Below are positions 35,501 through 42,600 of a stretch of 43,002 nt of DNA, piece after piece. The notes under the pieces were generated by a model. That model had not been told where the DNA came from and did no database searches. It worked only from the letters and a program-made list of their open reading frames with translations. Positions within the stretch are counted from its first letter, which is position 1, and every line of letters starts with the position of its first letter. Made by a program: the position numbers and the translations under genes. This stretch comes from a virus. Where the stretch lies: IMG/VR virus record IMGVR_UViG_3300013136_000898, positions 1-43,002 of that record, one strand, 5' to 3'.

Positions 35501-35640
35501 TCCATCCACTCACAAAATACTACCTTCCATCCAAGAATATCTGTTTTGTTAAATATTTTAATTATACAATCTTTTAAGTTATCTGGATTCCATTCTTTAG
35601 CTCTAAAATCTAATAAGGTTGTTTGAAATCTGGGATCCAT
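32566..35640 (-). CDS. phage RNA polymerase beta subunit (RpoB-like)
   Basis: A complete beta subunit in one 1024-residue chain. Motifs in order: SLTGPGGF followed by FICPADTPDREGCG (rifampicin/fork region, about 330-370), GRNLLVGICSWKGWNVDDG (522-540), GDKLSNRHGNKG with the catalytic-centre lysines and His (716-727), DGRKFELILNPLGIISRMNV (743-762) and GGKSNQGGHRLGEMEVWAL (938-956). E. coli RpoB is 1342 residues, so lineage-specific insertions are missing. Start ATG 35640 follows AAGAAAGGAA. Unlike phiKZ-group phage polymerases, the subunit is not split. It works with the beta' gene directly upstream. Confidence 0.96.
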   Translation of the reverse strand: MDPRFQTTLLDFRAKEWNPDNLKDCIIKIFNKTDILGWKVVFCEWMELKKIRHEELKNNSLSLLKIIVEDDKNKKQEFFLKIPNLIENQFFYIGGHLKIPVLQLYDFPIIYRFNKPNQIKLRTNILSLNINKNHKDNEYYVSLFGRKISLPLLICANHTKQELDDFLTLLDPNIVNENLKSIISSCYNIWNNSNKTDLICHVGKYFSTIKNDEEKKGSSIIFSLTLAYYMDYFIHDYFKTNSILFEILFALYEGPRSDTDLKYKRIRFLEYIISPLLKKVYDMLVSVKNSKKSTFRIHQNIILEKCNVSDIIHFNFCINPVSEIASLMQLSLTGPGGFKKENVPTHLRTLDDSQKGFICPADTPDREGCGVILNLVPNCVINEKGLFVEPNKDIVFSYPISLTPFLCNDDQTRLQMASSQVKQTILLSETDEPLIRSGTEDMFVDSGTFLCRAKDNGKVLTLNEDGMIIHYDNLNEGAYIKPFFKESIMDYMIPKKNEGDTFQKGEILCESLFLRNGSLQLGRNLLVGICSWKGWNVDDGIIISKSASEKFKSIHIVDLSFDIDSTQVLLSLDSGTYKPLPEINDFLKKGEIFAKLKTIDMDADLEMINIEPLEKTAPVDCKIVNIEIYPNNFNRNIEDYNGFLEKFINKENKRYNSIREKLISHLGKEKANSILENTLSRLNISENLGKYTIDSKRIKGCHIKITAIYMEKLNNGDKLSNRHGNKGTISRILPDELMPNTPDGRKFELILNPLGIISRMNVGQIYELHLTECLNQLKYNLLDQTKEDSDIEICKVLKGFLEIIDKTKNKWVTEIILNDFEKRRKEHGIKYAIQNITLIQPAFQSINFEELMQCMGYVGLMRNYPENPDSMTEKELIDFYINNIIDKYQIYDPESKITITNPIACGYMYFLKLVHRATEKMSVRSIGPYSKRTLQPLGGKSNQGGHRLGEMEVWALIGYDALNLLTDFLTIHSDSSGLKNKELSKILQNPRLYEEDEELNEEKPISLDLLESNLKTVGIQIKKE

Positions 35641-35658
35641 ATAATTTTTTTTCCTTTC

Positions 35659-37437
35659 TTATAATCTAAATAAAGACGACAGAGAAGATTCTACATCCTC
35701 TCTGTTTCGAACTAGACCATCTATTATTTTACCTTTTAGATCTGAAAATGCACATCCTACTAACCAACTACTCATATAAGGTATTTTTAATATACTATTC
35801 CATTCTCTGGTGATAGATGTATGATCTCTATTTTTAATTGTTCTCCATAATTTGTTTTGATACCAAATCATACAACTAATCAATACTTCAACATGAACCA
35901 TATAAAGAGATCCATGATTTATCAATAATTGAAATAATCCTTTTACTAAATTTTCAGGTTCATACGGAGAAGTATATTCTTGAGGTTTATGCAGAAATGT
36001 ATTAATAATGCTCATATCTGAAATAATATCATTATTGCCACCTTTGGATGTTGTAGAACTAGCAACTCCAGATAGATGGAAAGTTCTTAAAACTAATTGA
36101 GTAAGTTTTTCAGAAATACTATGTGTGGCAATGATTCCAATTTGAGTGGTATTAATTTTTTTATAAAATTCTCCATAACACTTTTTGCATATTTTATCGG
36201 ATTTACAGAAAATGGGAGATCTTAATTTTAAGAATTTAAATTTTTTAATAAATTCTTCTTCTTGTTTAGGTTTCATTTCTTTTATAATTTTTTCTTTACC
36301 AACTTCTGGATCTAAATACCATCTAAATTTTAAACCATGTAGTATTTTTCTAGATGCCTCAATATCCTCTATCCGCTCACCGTCAATATTTTTATAACAC
36401 ATTAATTCTAAATTTAAATAGTCATTAGTAAAACAATCTTCAACATCACCTAATTTACAAAATTGAGTACTATATATTAATTGTCTTGTTAAAAATCCAC
36501 TATCTCCAGTTGATGTTGCTGTATCTAGTAATCCTTTACGACATCCCCAACAACTATCAAAAAATTCATCAGGAGTTAAACCTTGAACTAAACTTGATTT
36601 AATTAAATTCGGCCTAATTTGATTATTGTGATCAGCCACATAACCTCGAGAAAAAACTAATTGCTGAGCCTGTAGCCAACTGCCTCTTGCTCCAGAATCA
36701 ATAAATACAGCAAAAGGCATTTTTTTCATCAACGAATGTAAAAATTTATCATGTTTAATAAATTTTATATCTTCTTGATAATTGCCAGATAAGTTATTAG
36801 CAATTTTAACTAATTCTGGATTATATATATCTTTTAAAGATAATGTATATCCATCTAAAGTACATTTAGCAAAACCAATAGTTTTTATTTTATCTAGAAT
36901 TCTAGATAAACTAGCATTACTAATGGTACTCTGTATTCTATTTAAGATATGATTAAGTAACCCTTTTTCAATATATGAATGCACTATAGGATAATTTTTA
37001 GGTAATAATTCATTGAAAATTATTTGTCCTTCCGTCAATAATGCAGAATCCTCTTTTTCAATAATATTACCATCATCATCTGTATATTTAATTATTTTTT
37101 TGTATTCTCGTTTTTCTTCATCATTATCTTTTGTTAAACTATAAATTCCCAGTACGGTATCTTGGGTAGGAGTTGCTACTGGTTCTCCATTTGCTGGAGA
37201 AACTAAATTATTAGTTATTAGTATTTTATCGAGAATATCTTGTTTTGATCTATCTGTTAAAGGAATATAAAATGCCATACAATCAAAAACAGATACTCCA
37301 TCTTCCGTTAAGAAAGTATAAAAATCCTCAACAGTAAAATCATAAGCAGTATTTTTTGTTTCGTCTTTTTCAATAATTAAATCTGAAACAGGTATTAGCT
37401 TGAGATTTTTTTGTTCCAAATATTCTCTAGTTATCAC
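35659..37437 (-). CDS. C-intein fused to RNA polymerase beta' C-terminal part
   Basis: The best start is GTG 37437, seven bases behind AAGGAG; the frame is open to ATG 37461. The first 52 residues are a C-intein (MITREYLEQKN, then YDFTVEDFYTFL and GVSVFD). Beta' resumes with CMAFYIPLTDRS and LVSPANG (canonical ILSPANG). Further landmarks: GARGSWLQAQQLVFSRG, GCRKGLLDTATS (bridge helix), the second zinc site (C335, C411, C417, C420) and TQLVLRTFHLSG (trigger helix, with R and H present). 592 residues, of which 540 are extein. Its start overlaps the membrane-protein gene by 11 bases. Confidence 0.93.
   Translation of the reverse strand: MITREYLEQKNLKLIPVSDLIIEKDETKNTAYDFTVEDFYTFLTEDGVSVFDCMAFYIPLTDRSKQDILDKILITNNLVSPANGEPVATPTQDTVLGIYSLTKDNDEEKREYKKIIKYTDDDGNIIEKEDSALLTEGQIIFNELLPKNYPIVHSYIEKGLLNHILNRIQSTISNASLSRILDKIKTIGFAKCTLDGYTLSLKDIYNPELVKIANNLSGNYQEDIKFIKHDKFLHSLMKKMPFAVFIDSGARGSWLQAQQLVFSRGYVADHNNQIRPNLIKSSLVQGLTPDEFFDSCWGCRKGLLDTATSTGDSGFLTRQLIYSTQFCKLGDVEDCFTNDYLNLELMCYKNIDGERIEDIEASRKILHGLKFRWYLDPEVGKEKIIKEMKPKQEEEFIKKFKFLKLRSPIFCKSDKICKKCYGEFYKKINTTQIGIIATHSISEKLTQLVLRTFHLSGVASSTTSKGGNNDIISDMSIINTFLHKPQEYTSPYEPENLVKGLFQLLINHGSLYMVHVEVLISCMIWYQNKLWRTIKNRDHTSITREWNSILKIPYMSSWLVGCAFSDLKGKIIDGLVRNREDVESSLSSLFRL
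37282..37437 (-). other. C-intein of a split intein in RNAP beta'
   Basis: 52 residues. MITREYLEQKN matches the opening of C-inteins such as Npu DnaE-C (ATRKYLGKQN). Block F is AYDFTVEDFYTFLTEDG (canonical VYDLTVE-x-x-HNF) and block G is VSVFD followed by Cys. The usual block F His is Tyr, the penultimate His is Phe, and the terminal Asn is Asp (codon 37284-37282). The +1 nucleophile is Cys (37281-37279). Confidence 0.85.
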
Positions 37438-37684
37438 CACTTGACTCCTTTTTAAACCCATTTATTATTCTAATTCGAATTTTTTCATAAAACAATGTAC
37501 CAAATGAAACAAATATTATGAAAATTAGAAATAGTAATACTAATGGCCATACAATAATGAATACAATAGACCAAATATAGTCAATATCCCTAGAAGAATC
37601 AGATTCTGCTAAAATAATAAATAGCCATAATGTAAATAATATTAAACAAATGATACCATAAATGAATATAGTAAATTCATACAT
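37427..37684 (-). CDS. small two-helix membrane protein between the beta' halves
   Basis: The 85-residue protein has two long hydrophobic helices (FIYGIICLILFTLWLFIILA and IVFIIVWPLVLLFLIFIIFV) separated by a short acidic loop (ESDSSRDID) and a basic tail. Start ATG 37684 lies six bases behind AAAAGGAA, which is inside the last codons of the N-intein gene. The C-intein gene starts within its last codons. In reported fractured genes a homing endonuclease often fills this place; this protein has no nuclease motif. Function unknown. Confidence 0.75.
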   Translation of the reverse strand: MYEFTIFIYGIICLILFTLWLFIILAESDSSRDIDYIWSIVFIIVWPLVLLFLIFIIFVSFGTLFYEKIRIRIINGFKKESSGDN

Positions 37685-37685
37685 T

Positions 37686-39296
37686 TTAATTTCCTTTTTG
37701 AATAAAATATTTCCCTTCTGGATTATTAATTAATTCTTGAGGAGTTATTCTCTTAATAATTTTTTCATTCTCATCAAAAACGATTAATGAATGATCTTTA
37801 GAAGACCAAAAAGGTTTAAATCTATTTTCTTTATCTGTAATTTTATATAACTCTAAATTTTCATGTACACTATAATCTAAAATTTTCTTCCATTCTATAT
37901 CACCAGTCTCAAGATTTATTGCTTGAATTTTTAAATTTTCTACAGGAGAATAATGAGTAACTTTCACATTATCTTCTCTAATTTTTTCTGAAGTTTTATT
38001 AAATGTAAAAATTTCATTAATATCACAGATTGAACAATTTAATGATTCAGAAATAATAGTATCTAAAATTGTAACATCACAAACAACACTATCTCCATCA
38101 AAATCAGCATTATATGGAGAAGTGGCTAATGGGGGAATTTGTATAGTATTACCTTTAGTTGGTTTAATCTTAAAACCTAATATTGATAGTCTATGTAAAG
38201 AAGGTTGTCTATTTAAGATACAGACTTTATCTTTACAGAACTCCTCCACAATATCATATAGACCATAATTATGATTTTTAATATGTTCATCAATTGTTTT
38301 AATAACAGAGTTATATCGTTTATTTAATCTTTTGTTAATCAAATAAGGAATTAATTGGGGCTTAAATATCTCCAATAACATAAAATATGGAATTCTACAT
38401 TCATCTAAATTTAATGTAGGATTTGGTGTAATAACGGCACGCCCCGAGAAGTCTAATCTCTTTCCTAAAATATTAGAACGAATTAATCCCGATTTCTTAC
38501 TCAATTTTTCAAAAATATGATTATAAAGTTCCAATACCAGTCTATGTAAATGCTTACAATTCATATTATATATCATATCATTTTCTTGACATCTGACGGA
38601 AATAGATCGAATACTGTTACAACGAACTATAATATCTGTATACAGTCTATTTATGCTATCCAGTACATGTAAACCATTATTATCCCTACCACAAGGTCTA
38701 CATCCAGGAGGAATAACTAATACATTACTTATAATCCACTTGTCTTGGTGTTCTCTTACAAAATTTGAAACGGAATCTGTTTTATCTTCAATTAAAAATT
38801 CTATATATTTACACATGCCTTTTACACCAAATAAAATATCTTCTGGTTTTATTAAATTTTGATTTTCAGAATTTATTGCACATAATGTTTTAACTTTTTT
38901 GGTTATACCCTTCTTTGTTATTTCTTCTTCTTTAATATAATATGATTGTTTAAAATCAATCATATTATCTAAAACAGTTTTAGATGAAGATTTAGAAGAG
39001 GTTAGTAAATAATAAAAAATGGGGTTTAGTATGGGTATTGGAAGTACGATTTTTCCAAAACGTTTTCTTCTAATACTAGATGAGTTAATTTCAGTATGAC
39101 AAACCTCACATTTTTTATTTTTATATTTTCTGCCGGAATATTTTCCGCATAGACATCTATATGAATGTACCGGTCCGAATTTATATACTGAAAATAATCC
39201 ATCTTTATTATATTTGTTATTCTCAATGGCCTTATGACTAGTTACTTCTGGAAAATTTTCACATATTTGATCTATATTAATCAACTCTAGATGCAT
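37686..39296 (-). CDS. RNA polymerase beta' N-terminal part fused to N-intein
   Basis: Residues 1-402 are beta': zinc site C48-x-C50 ... C63-x-x-C66, IRRKRFGKIVLPIP, LGKRLDFSGRAVITPNP (277-293), CILNRQPSLHRLSILGF (359-375) and catalytic NADFDGD (396-402), whose three Asp residues bind the metal. Residues 403-536 are an N-intein that begins right after D402. The start ATG 39296 lies inside the previous gene's end (20-base overlap). This part cannot form a working active site alone; joined to the downstream part it gives a 942-residue beta'. Confidence 0.95.
   Translation of the reverse strand: MHLELINIDQICENFPEVTSHKAIENNKYNKDGLFSVYKFGPVHSYRCLCGKYSGRKYKNKKCEVCHTEINSSSIRRKRFGKIVLPIPILNPIFYYLLTSSKSSSKTVLDNMIDFKQSYYIKEEEITKKGITKKVKTLCAINSENQNLIKPEDILFGVKGMCKYIEFLIEDKTDSVSNFVREHQDKWIISNVLVIPPGCRPCGRDNNGLHVLDSINRLYTDIIVRCNSIRSISVRCQENDMIYNMNCKHLHRLVLELYNHIFEKLSKKSGLIRSNILGKRLDFSGRAVITPNPTLNLDECRIPYFMLLEIFKPQLIPYLINKRLNKRYNSVIKTIDEHIKNHNYGLYDIVEEFCKDKVCILNRQPSLHRLSILGFKIKPTKGNTIQIPPLATSPYNADFDGDSVVCDVTILDTIISESLNCSICDINEIFTFNKTSEKIREDNVKVTHYSPVENLKIQAINLETGDIEWKKILDYSVHENLELYKITDKENRFKPFWSSKDHSLIVFDENEKIIKRITPQELINNPEGKYFIQKGN
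37689..38090 (-). other. N-intein of a split intein in RNAP beta'
   Basis: 134 residues after NADFDGD. Block A is SVVCDVTILDT (Ser as residue 1; compare Npu CLSYETEILT). Further on are VENLKIQAINLETGDIEWKK and LELYKIT (compare VYSVDNNGNIYTQPVAQW), and block B WSSKDHSLIVFDENEK (compare ATKDHKFMTVDG). After it come the PQELI segment and a stop. There is no endonuclease domain. The position of the junction is fixed by the C-extein register. Confidence 0.9.
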
Positions 39297-40068
39297 ACTT
39301 TTTCTCCTGAGATTTTATAAAGCTTAAATATTTTTTTGGAACCTGATAACAGCTATTTAAATTACAAATTTTGATTCTGTTTATCATATCCCTTAAACCA
39401 ATATCTGAAAATTCAATAGTGTATACATTATTAAAACAATAAAAGTTAACTTCATCAATATTAGGATGAATTATTTTATTTAAAATCTGAACATTTAAAA
39501 TATATTCCATATTATTTTTATATTCTGTCCAAATCTTTATTTTATTAATTTTATATTTTAAATTAGGAGGAATATCCAATAAATTTCCATTAGTTGTAAA
39601 TATTTTTTCTAAATAAAAGGAATAATGAAAATTATATAGACTATAAGAGGAGTAATTTGGAGAAATCTTTTCAATAAATGGAGAAAATTTTATAATTTTA
39701 TTATTCATTATAGATGTAACTTCATTATAAGAATTTAATATTAATTCTGTAATGTTAAAATCATCTATAAATTGTGTTTCTAATTTTGCCAGGAAATTTT
39801 TTATGGAGTGAATATCATTAATTATACAATATTGTACATTATTATTCATTAATAAACAAGTATATGAATCATTATTTTCTAAAATTTGAAATTTAATATT
39901 ATTTTTGTTAAAAATAGAAATTAAATCCCCATAATATTCTGTATCCGATACTAATATTTTTATACCTTTATTTTTTTCTAGAAATTTAAATATAGTTATA
40001 AAATTTAATTCAAATAAAAAGTCAAACTTACTTAATTCATTTTTTGAATGGTTTCTAAATAGTATCAT
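39277..40068 (-). CDS. hypothetical protein upstream of RNAP beta'
   Basis: The 263-residue protein is Ile/Asn/Lys-rich with mixed alpha/beta pattern. An early GIKILVSDTEYYGDLISIF could be a Rossmann-like strand-helix unit. The C-terminus (RIKICNLNSCYQVPKKYLSF) is basic. No family is recognised. Its end overlaps the beta' start by 20 bases, which suggests coupled translation and a role with the polymerase. A strong terminator lies just before the gene, so the promoter of the RNAP operon must be within the few bases between or be read through. Confidence 0.55.
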   Translation of the reverse strand: MILFRNHSKNELSKFDFLFELNFITIFKFLEKNKGIKILVSDTEYYGDLISIFNKNNIKFQILENNDSYTCLLMNNNVQYCIINDIHSIKNFLAKLETQFIDDFNITELILNSYNEVTSIMNNKIIKFSPFIEKISPNYSSYSLYNFHYSFYLEKIFTTNGNLLDIPPNLKYKINKIKIWTEYKNNMEYILNVQILNKIIHPNIDEVNFYCFNNVYTIEFSDIGLRDMINRIKICNLNSCYQVPKKYLSFIKSQEKKYASRVD

Positions 40069-40088
40069 GTTATACTCTCTAGAATTTA

Positions 40089-40121
40089 AAAGGGGGAAGT
40101 ACTTTATATACTTCCCCCTTT
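40089..40121 (-). terminator. intrinsic terminator, possibly bidirectional
   Basis: A perfect 13-bp stem AAAGGGGGAAGTA / TACTTCCCCCTTT around a 7-base loop. It follows the zinc-ribbon gene and precedes the RNAP operon. After the stem the - strand reads TAAATTC, so the T-run is within the arm. Confidence 0.85.
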
Positions 40122-40132
40122 CATTAGGTATC

Positions 40133-40432
40133 CTAATGTTCTTTACTATTATCTGGTTTAGTATAAATTAAGCCAGATTGATTTGTTATAGTACCATTCA
40201 AAATACCTTTAATTCTATCTGGAGTAAGTATATTATGACAATTTGCACATATCATGGGTCCTTGTAATGGACCAATATCTGGTATGCCTTTTTTAGATAC
40301 TAATGCTGAAATTTTGGTTAAAATAATAGTGGGAATAAATACTTCTGAACCGCAATTACTGCAAGTAATTAGTTCAGGAATATTTTCTAAGTTATTTTCC
40401 GGATGATTAACTACGTGTAATTTATCGTTCAT
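40133..40432 (-). CDS. zinc-ribbon protein
   Basis: The chosen start is ATG 40432 (MNDKLHVVNHPENN) behind AAAGGA with six A spacer; the frame is open further to 40489 but without a ribosome site. The 99-residue protein has ITCSNCGSEVFIP and, 35 residues later, MICANCHNILTP: two CxxC knuckles forming a zinc ribbon with a long insertion. Similar proteins in large phages have no proven role; nucleic acid or protein binding is likely. It is the last gene of the E1-like operon. Confidence 0.75.
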   Translation of the reverse strand: MNDKLHVVNHPENNLENIPELITCSNCGSEVFIPTIILTKISALVSKKGIPDIGPLQGPMICANCHNILTPDRIKGILNGTITNQSGLIYTKPDNSKEH

Positions 40433-40496
40433 TTTTTTCCTTTCTTGAACAACAACATAATTTATTATGGTCATTTTTGAAAAGTTCAATTATAGT

Positions 40497-40766
40497 TTAT
40501 GCAGATCCTGGATTGGGAATTATTTTTATAATTCGTTTAGTACTACTATTCTCAACTTCCGATATTATATATCTAATATTACGTAATTCTGGATATTTTA
40601 AAAAATATGCTTCTAATTTATTATATGTGACGTTGACTATAATTTCTCCTGTCGGAGTAATTATAGTTAATACTTTAAAAGTATTATCTATATTACATTT
40701 TATAATAGAAAATAAATTATCTTGAATTGTAGAATTTGGTTCTATTTTAATTAATGTATTATTCAT
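40497..40766 (-). CDS. small protein, possible ubiquitin-like (PRTRC protein C-like)
   Basis: The 89-residue protein starts at ATG 40766 in a 4-base ATGA overlap with the E1-like gene, so translation is coupled. The beta-strand pattern (FKVLTIITPTGEIIVNVTY), the helix LEAYFLKYPELRNI and the C-terminus PNPGSA resemble PRTRC protein C, a beta-grasp ubiquitin-like protein with L-x-x-Y-x-x-x-YPEL and a short glycine-containing tail. There is no GG at the end. The ubiquitin-like reading is an inference from motif and neighbour. Confidence 0.5.
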   Translation of the reverse strand: MNNTLIKIEPNSTIQDNLFSIIKCNIDNTFKVLTIITPTGEIIVNVTYNKLEAYFLKYPELRNIRYIISEVENSSTKRIIKIIPNPGSA

Positions 40767-41329
40767 ATCATTATCCTAAATTCTTTTAAATCTAGAATAA
40801 ATTCTGCTCGATCTTTATAATTCAATAAATTTTTCCAACTATTTACAATTAATGTACAAAACAATTGGCTATAAAATCTATTCTTTCTTAACCTATATGG
40901 TTCTTTTTTATTAATATTATTATCTTTAGGATTTACAACTATTTTTCCAAATGATCCATCTATACTCAATTTTAATTTAAAATTTGAGAATTCATTTAGA
41001 TTATCTCTACAATCAATTAACATAGTATTATTATTGATAGATAAATCGGTATTGTCATAATATATGCCCAATGGCACTATATGAATATTATTATCAAATC
41101 TTATATAATGCTCTAATATATCTTTTAAAGCATATACTTTTTTATTGGAGATATATTTTTTACCAATACGATTTCTTGAATTTATAAATAAATAAGGAAA
41201 ATTTTTTGGTTCCAATATATCGTTATCTATTAAATAAATTGTATTTATTTTATTAGGTATTATATTTTGATAAAGAAAATAAGATAAATAACTTCCTATA
41301 TTACCACATCCTACAATACCAATATCCAT
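40763..41329 (-). CDS. E1/ThiF-like adenylyltransferase
   Basis: The 188-residue protein has a Rossmann-type start MDIGIVGCGNIGSYLSYFL, then IYLIDNDILEPKNFPYLFI (D-x-D-x-x-E-x-x-N), a conserved Lys region (ISNKKVYALKDIL) and MLIDCRDNLNEFSNFKL, equal to the 'D-x-x-DN...R/K' block of MoeB/ThiF/E1 enzymes. These activate the C-terminus of ubiquitin-like or sulfur-carrier proteins by adenylation. It is shorter than ThiF (about 250) and lacks the CxxC zinc site and a clear catalytic Cys. A strong AAGGAGA precedes it; an ATG four bases before the true start opens a 10-codon frame. Confidence 0.8.
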   Translation of the reverse strand: MDIGIVGCGNIGSYLSYFLYQNIIPNKINTIYLIDNDILEPKNFPYLFINSRNRIGKKYISNKKVYALKDILEHYIRFDNNIHIVPLGIYYDNTDLSINNNTMLIDCRDNLNEFSNFKLKLSIDGSFGKIVVNPKDNNINKKEPYRLRKNRFYSQLFCTLIVNSWKNLLNYKDRAEFILDLKEFRIMI

Positions 41330-41351
41330 ACATTTTTATCTCCTTTTTCAA

Positions 41352-41387
41352 AAATGGAGGAGTATAATGATGAATACTCCTCCATTT
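41352..41387 (-). terminator. intrinsic terminator of the 41402-42553 gene
   Basis: A perfect 14-bp stem AAATGGAGGAGTAT / ATACTCCTCCATTT with 8-base loop, followed on the - strand by TTGAAAAAGG; the arm itself ends in TTT, giving five T in a row. Confidence 0.85.
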
Positions 41388-41401
41388 AATAAAGCAATTA
41401 A

Positions 41402-42553
41402 TCAGGATAGGCTCTTAATAATAAGTGATCGAATCATAATAAATTCACTCAATTTATATTCTTCTCCTAAACTAAGAGAAAGAGCAATCAAAACATTATA
41501 GGCATTCTTCATATCACCTATTAAACCGGAAGTAATTCTTCCAAAAATCTCTTTAGAATCTTTAGATAGTTTAGTTGTAATATCTTCGATTAATTTTTCT
41601 ATATTTTTAGTATTTGTTTTAAGATTATTGATATTCGTTTTTATTTCTTCATGAAAATCTTTCCTTAAAAGATTTTCATTATTAATTTTTCCTAAATGCT
41701 CAATTGAATCAGAATAGTTATAAAGTGTGAATAAATCATAAAACTTCTGAATTTTACCTTGAATATTTACACTAAATGAAAGAATTAAATCACGGAATAA
41801 TGATCGAGTACCATTATAACTATTAGTTATTTGTAAATGAATGTTGTTAGATACAAATTCTAATTCTTCTTTTGGAACTTGTGTGAATAATGAAAATACG
41901 GTTTTATCCGTATCATCTTGAAAAACATTAAATTCGTTAATATCAAGATCACTTCTTAGAGAAAGAATGAAAGGATCTTTCTTATAAATTTTAGGTTCCC
42001 CTTTTAAATTCATCTTGGTTTTTAAATCATCAAAATATTTTTCTAAATGAATATAAGCATAAGAATCTGAAAGTAATCCTGTATGTACAACTAACTTATC
42101 ATCTTGTTTAACAGCACATACAAATTTCTTGGTTTTTTCACCATCAATAACTATTTGTTTATAAATATATTCTCTTAATCCAAATTCTTTAAAACGAGTT
42201 TCATCTTCCACTAAAGCTAGATTTTTGGCATAAGGTAAATCTAAATCTTTTGTATTTTTGATATTATTTCTAGTAATAGTATTCTGTATACTATTTTTAT
42301 TATGTTCCTCTACTTTACTCTCTTCTCCACCGTTTGTAACTACTTGTACCTCTTTAATAGCCTCTGTCTTGTTGGTAGTTTTACTCACAGTATTAATCTC
42401 CTTTTCATTAGGTTGTTTTAATGCAATTATTACATCTTCATCCTTTTTAGATCCATCAAATTTAATATTTTGAAATATTTTATCTAAATCTAATTCTTCC
42501 ATTGAAAAATCATTTTCTAAAGCGGCATCGATTTCTGTTACTATTTTATTCAT
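41402..42553 (-). CDS. hypothetical protein, DUF932-like
   Basis: The 383-residue protein has an acidic, Asn/Thr/Glu-rich, probably unfolded N-terminal third (1-110). A folded part follows with FGLREYIYKQIVIDGEKTKK, SDSYAYIHLEKYFDDL and HLQITNSYNGTRSLFRDLI. The last resembles the NS-(H/Y)-(D/N)-G-x-x block of DUF932 phage/plasmid-like proteins. The C-terminus is coiled-coil-like (NINNLKTNTKNIEKLIEDIT). Start ATG 42553 follows AAAGGAA. Function unknown; DUF932 proteins often sit in plasmid/phage maintenance clusters. Confidence 0.55.
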   Translation of the reverse strand: MNKIVTEIDAALENDFSMEELDLDKIFQNIKFDGSKKDEDVIIALKQPNEKEINTVSKTTNKTEAIKEVQVVTNGGEESKVEEHNKNSIQNTITRNNIKNTKDLDLPYAKNLALVEDETRFKEFGLREYIYKQIVIDGEKTKKFVCAVKQDDKLVVHTGLLSDSYAYIHLEKYFDDLKTKMNLKGEPKIYKKDPFILSLRSDLDINEFNVFQDDTDKTVFSLFTQVPKEELEFVSNNIHLQITNSYNGTRSLFRDLILSFSVNIQGKIQKFYDLFTLYNYSDSIEHLGKINNENLLRKDFHEEIKTNINNLKTNTKNIEKLIEDITTKLSKDSKEIFGRITSGLIGDMKNAYNVLIALSLSLGEEYKLSEFIMIRSLIIKSLS

Positions 42554-42600
42554 GAAAATTCCTTTCTATATAAATTATTTCCAGGCCTAGCCAAGGAAAA

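Noticed and set aside
37441-37461. ATG 37461 as start of the C-intein gene
   Set aside because: No ribosome site precedes it, while AAGGAG stands seven bases before GTG 37437, and that start matches the normal beginning of C-inteins.
38079-38090. Alternative intein start at the Cys of SVVC
   Set aside because: It would leave three extra residues in the spliced beta'; starting at Ser gives the exact NADFDGD-xMA register.
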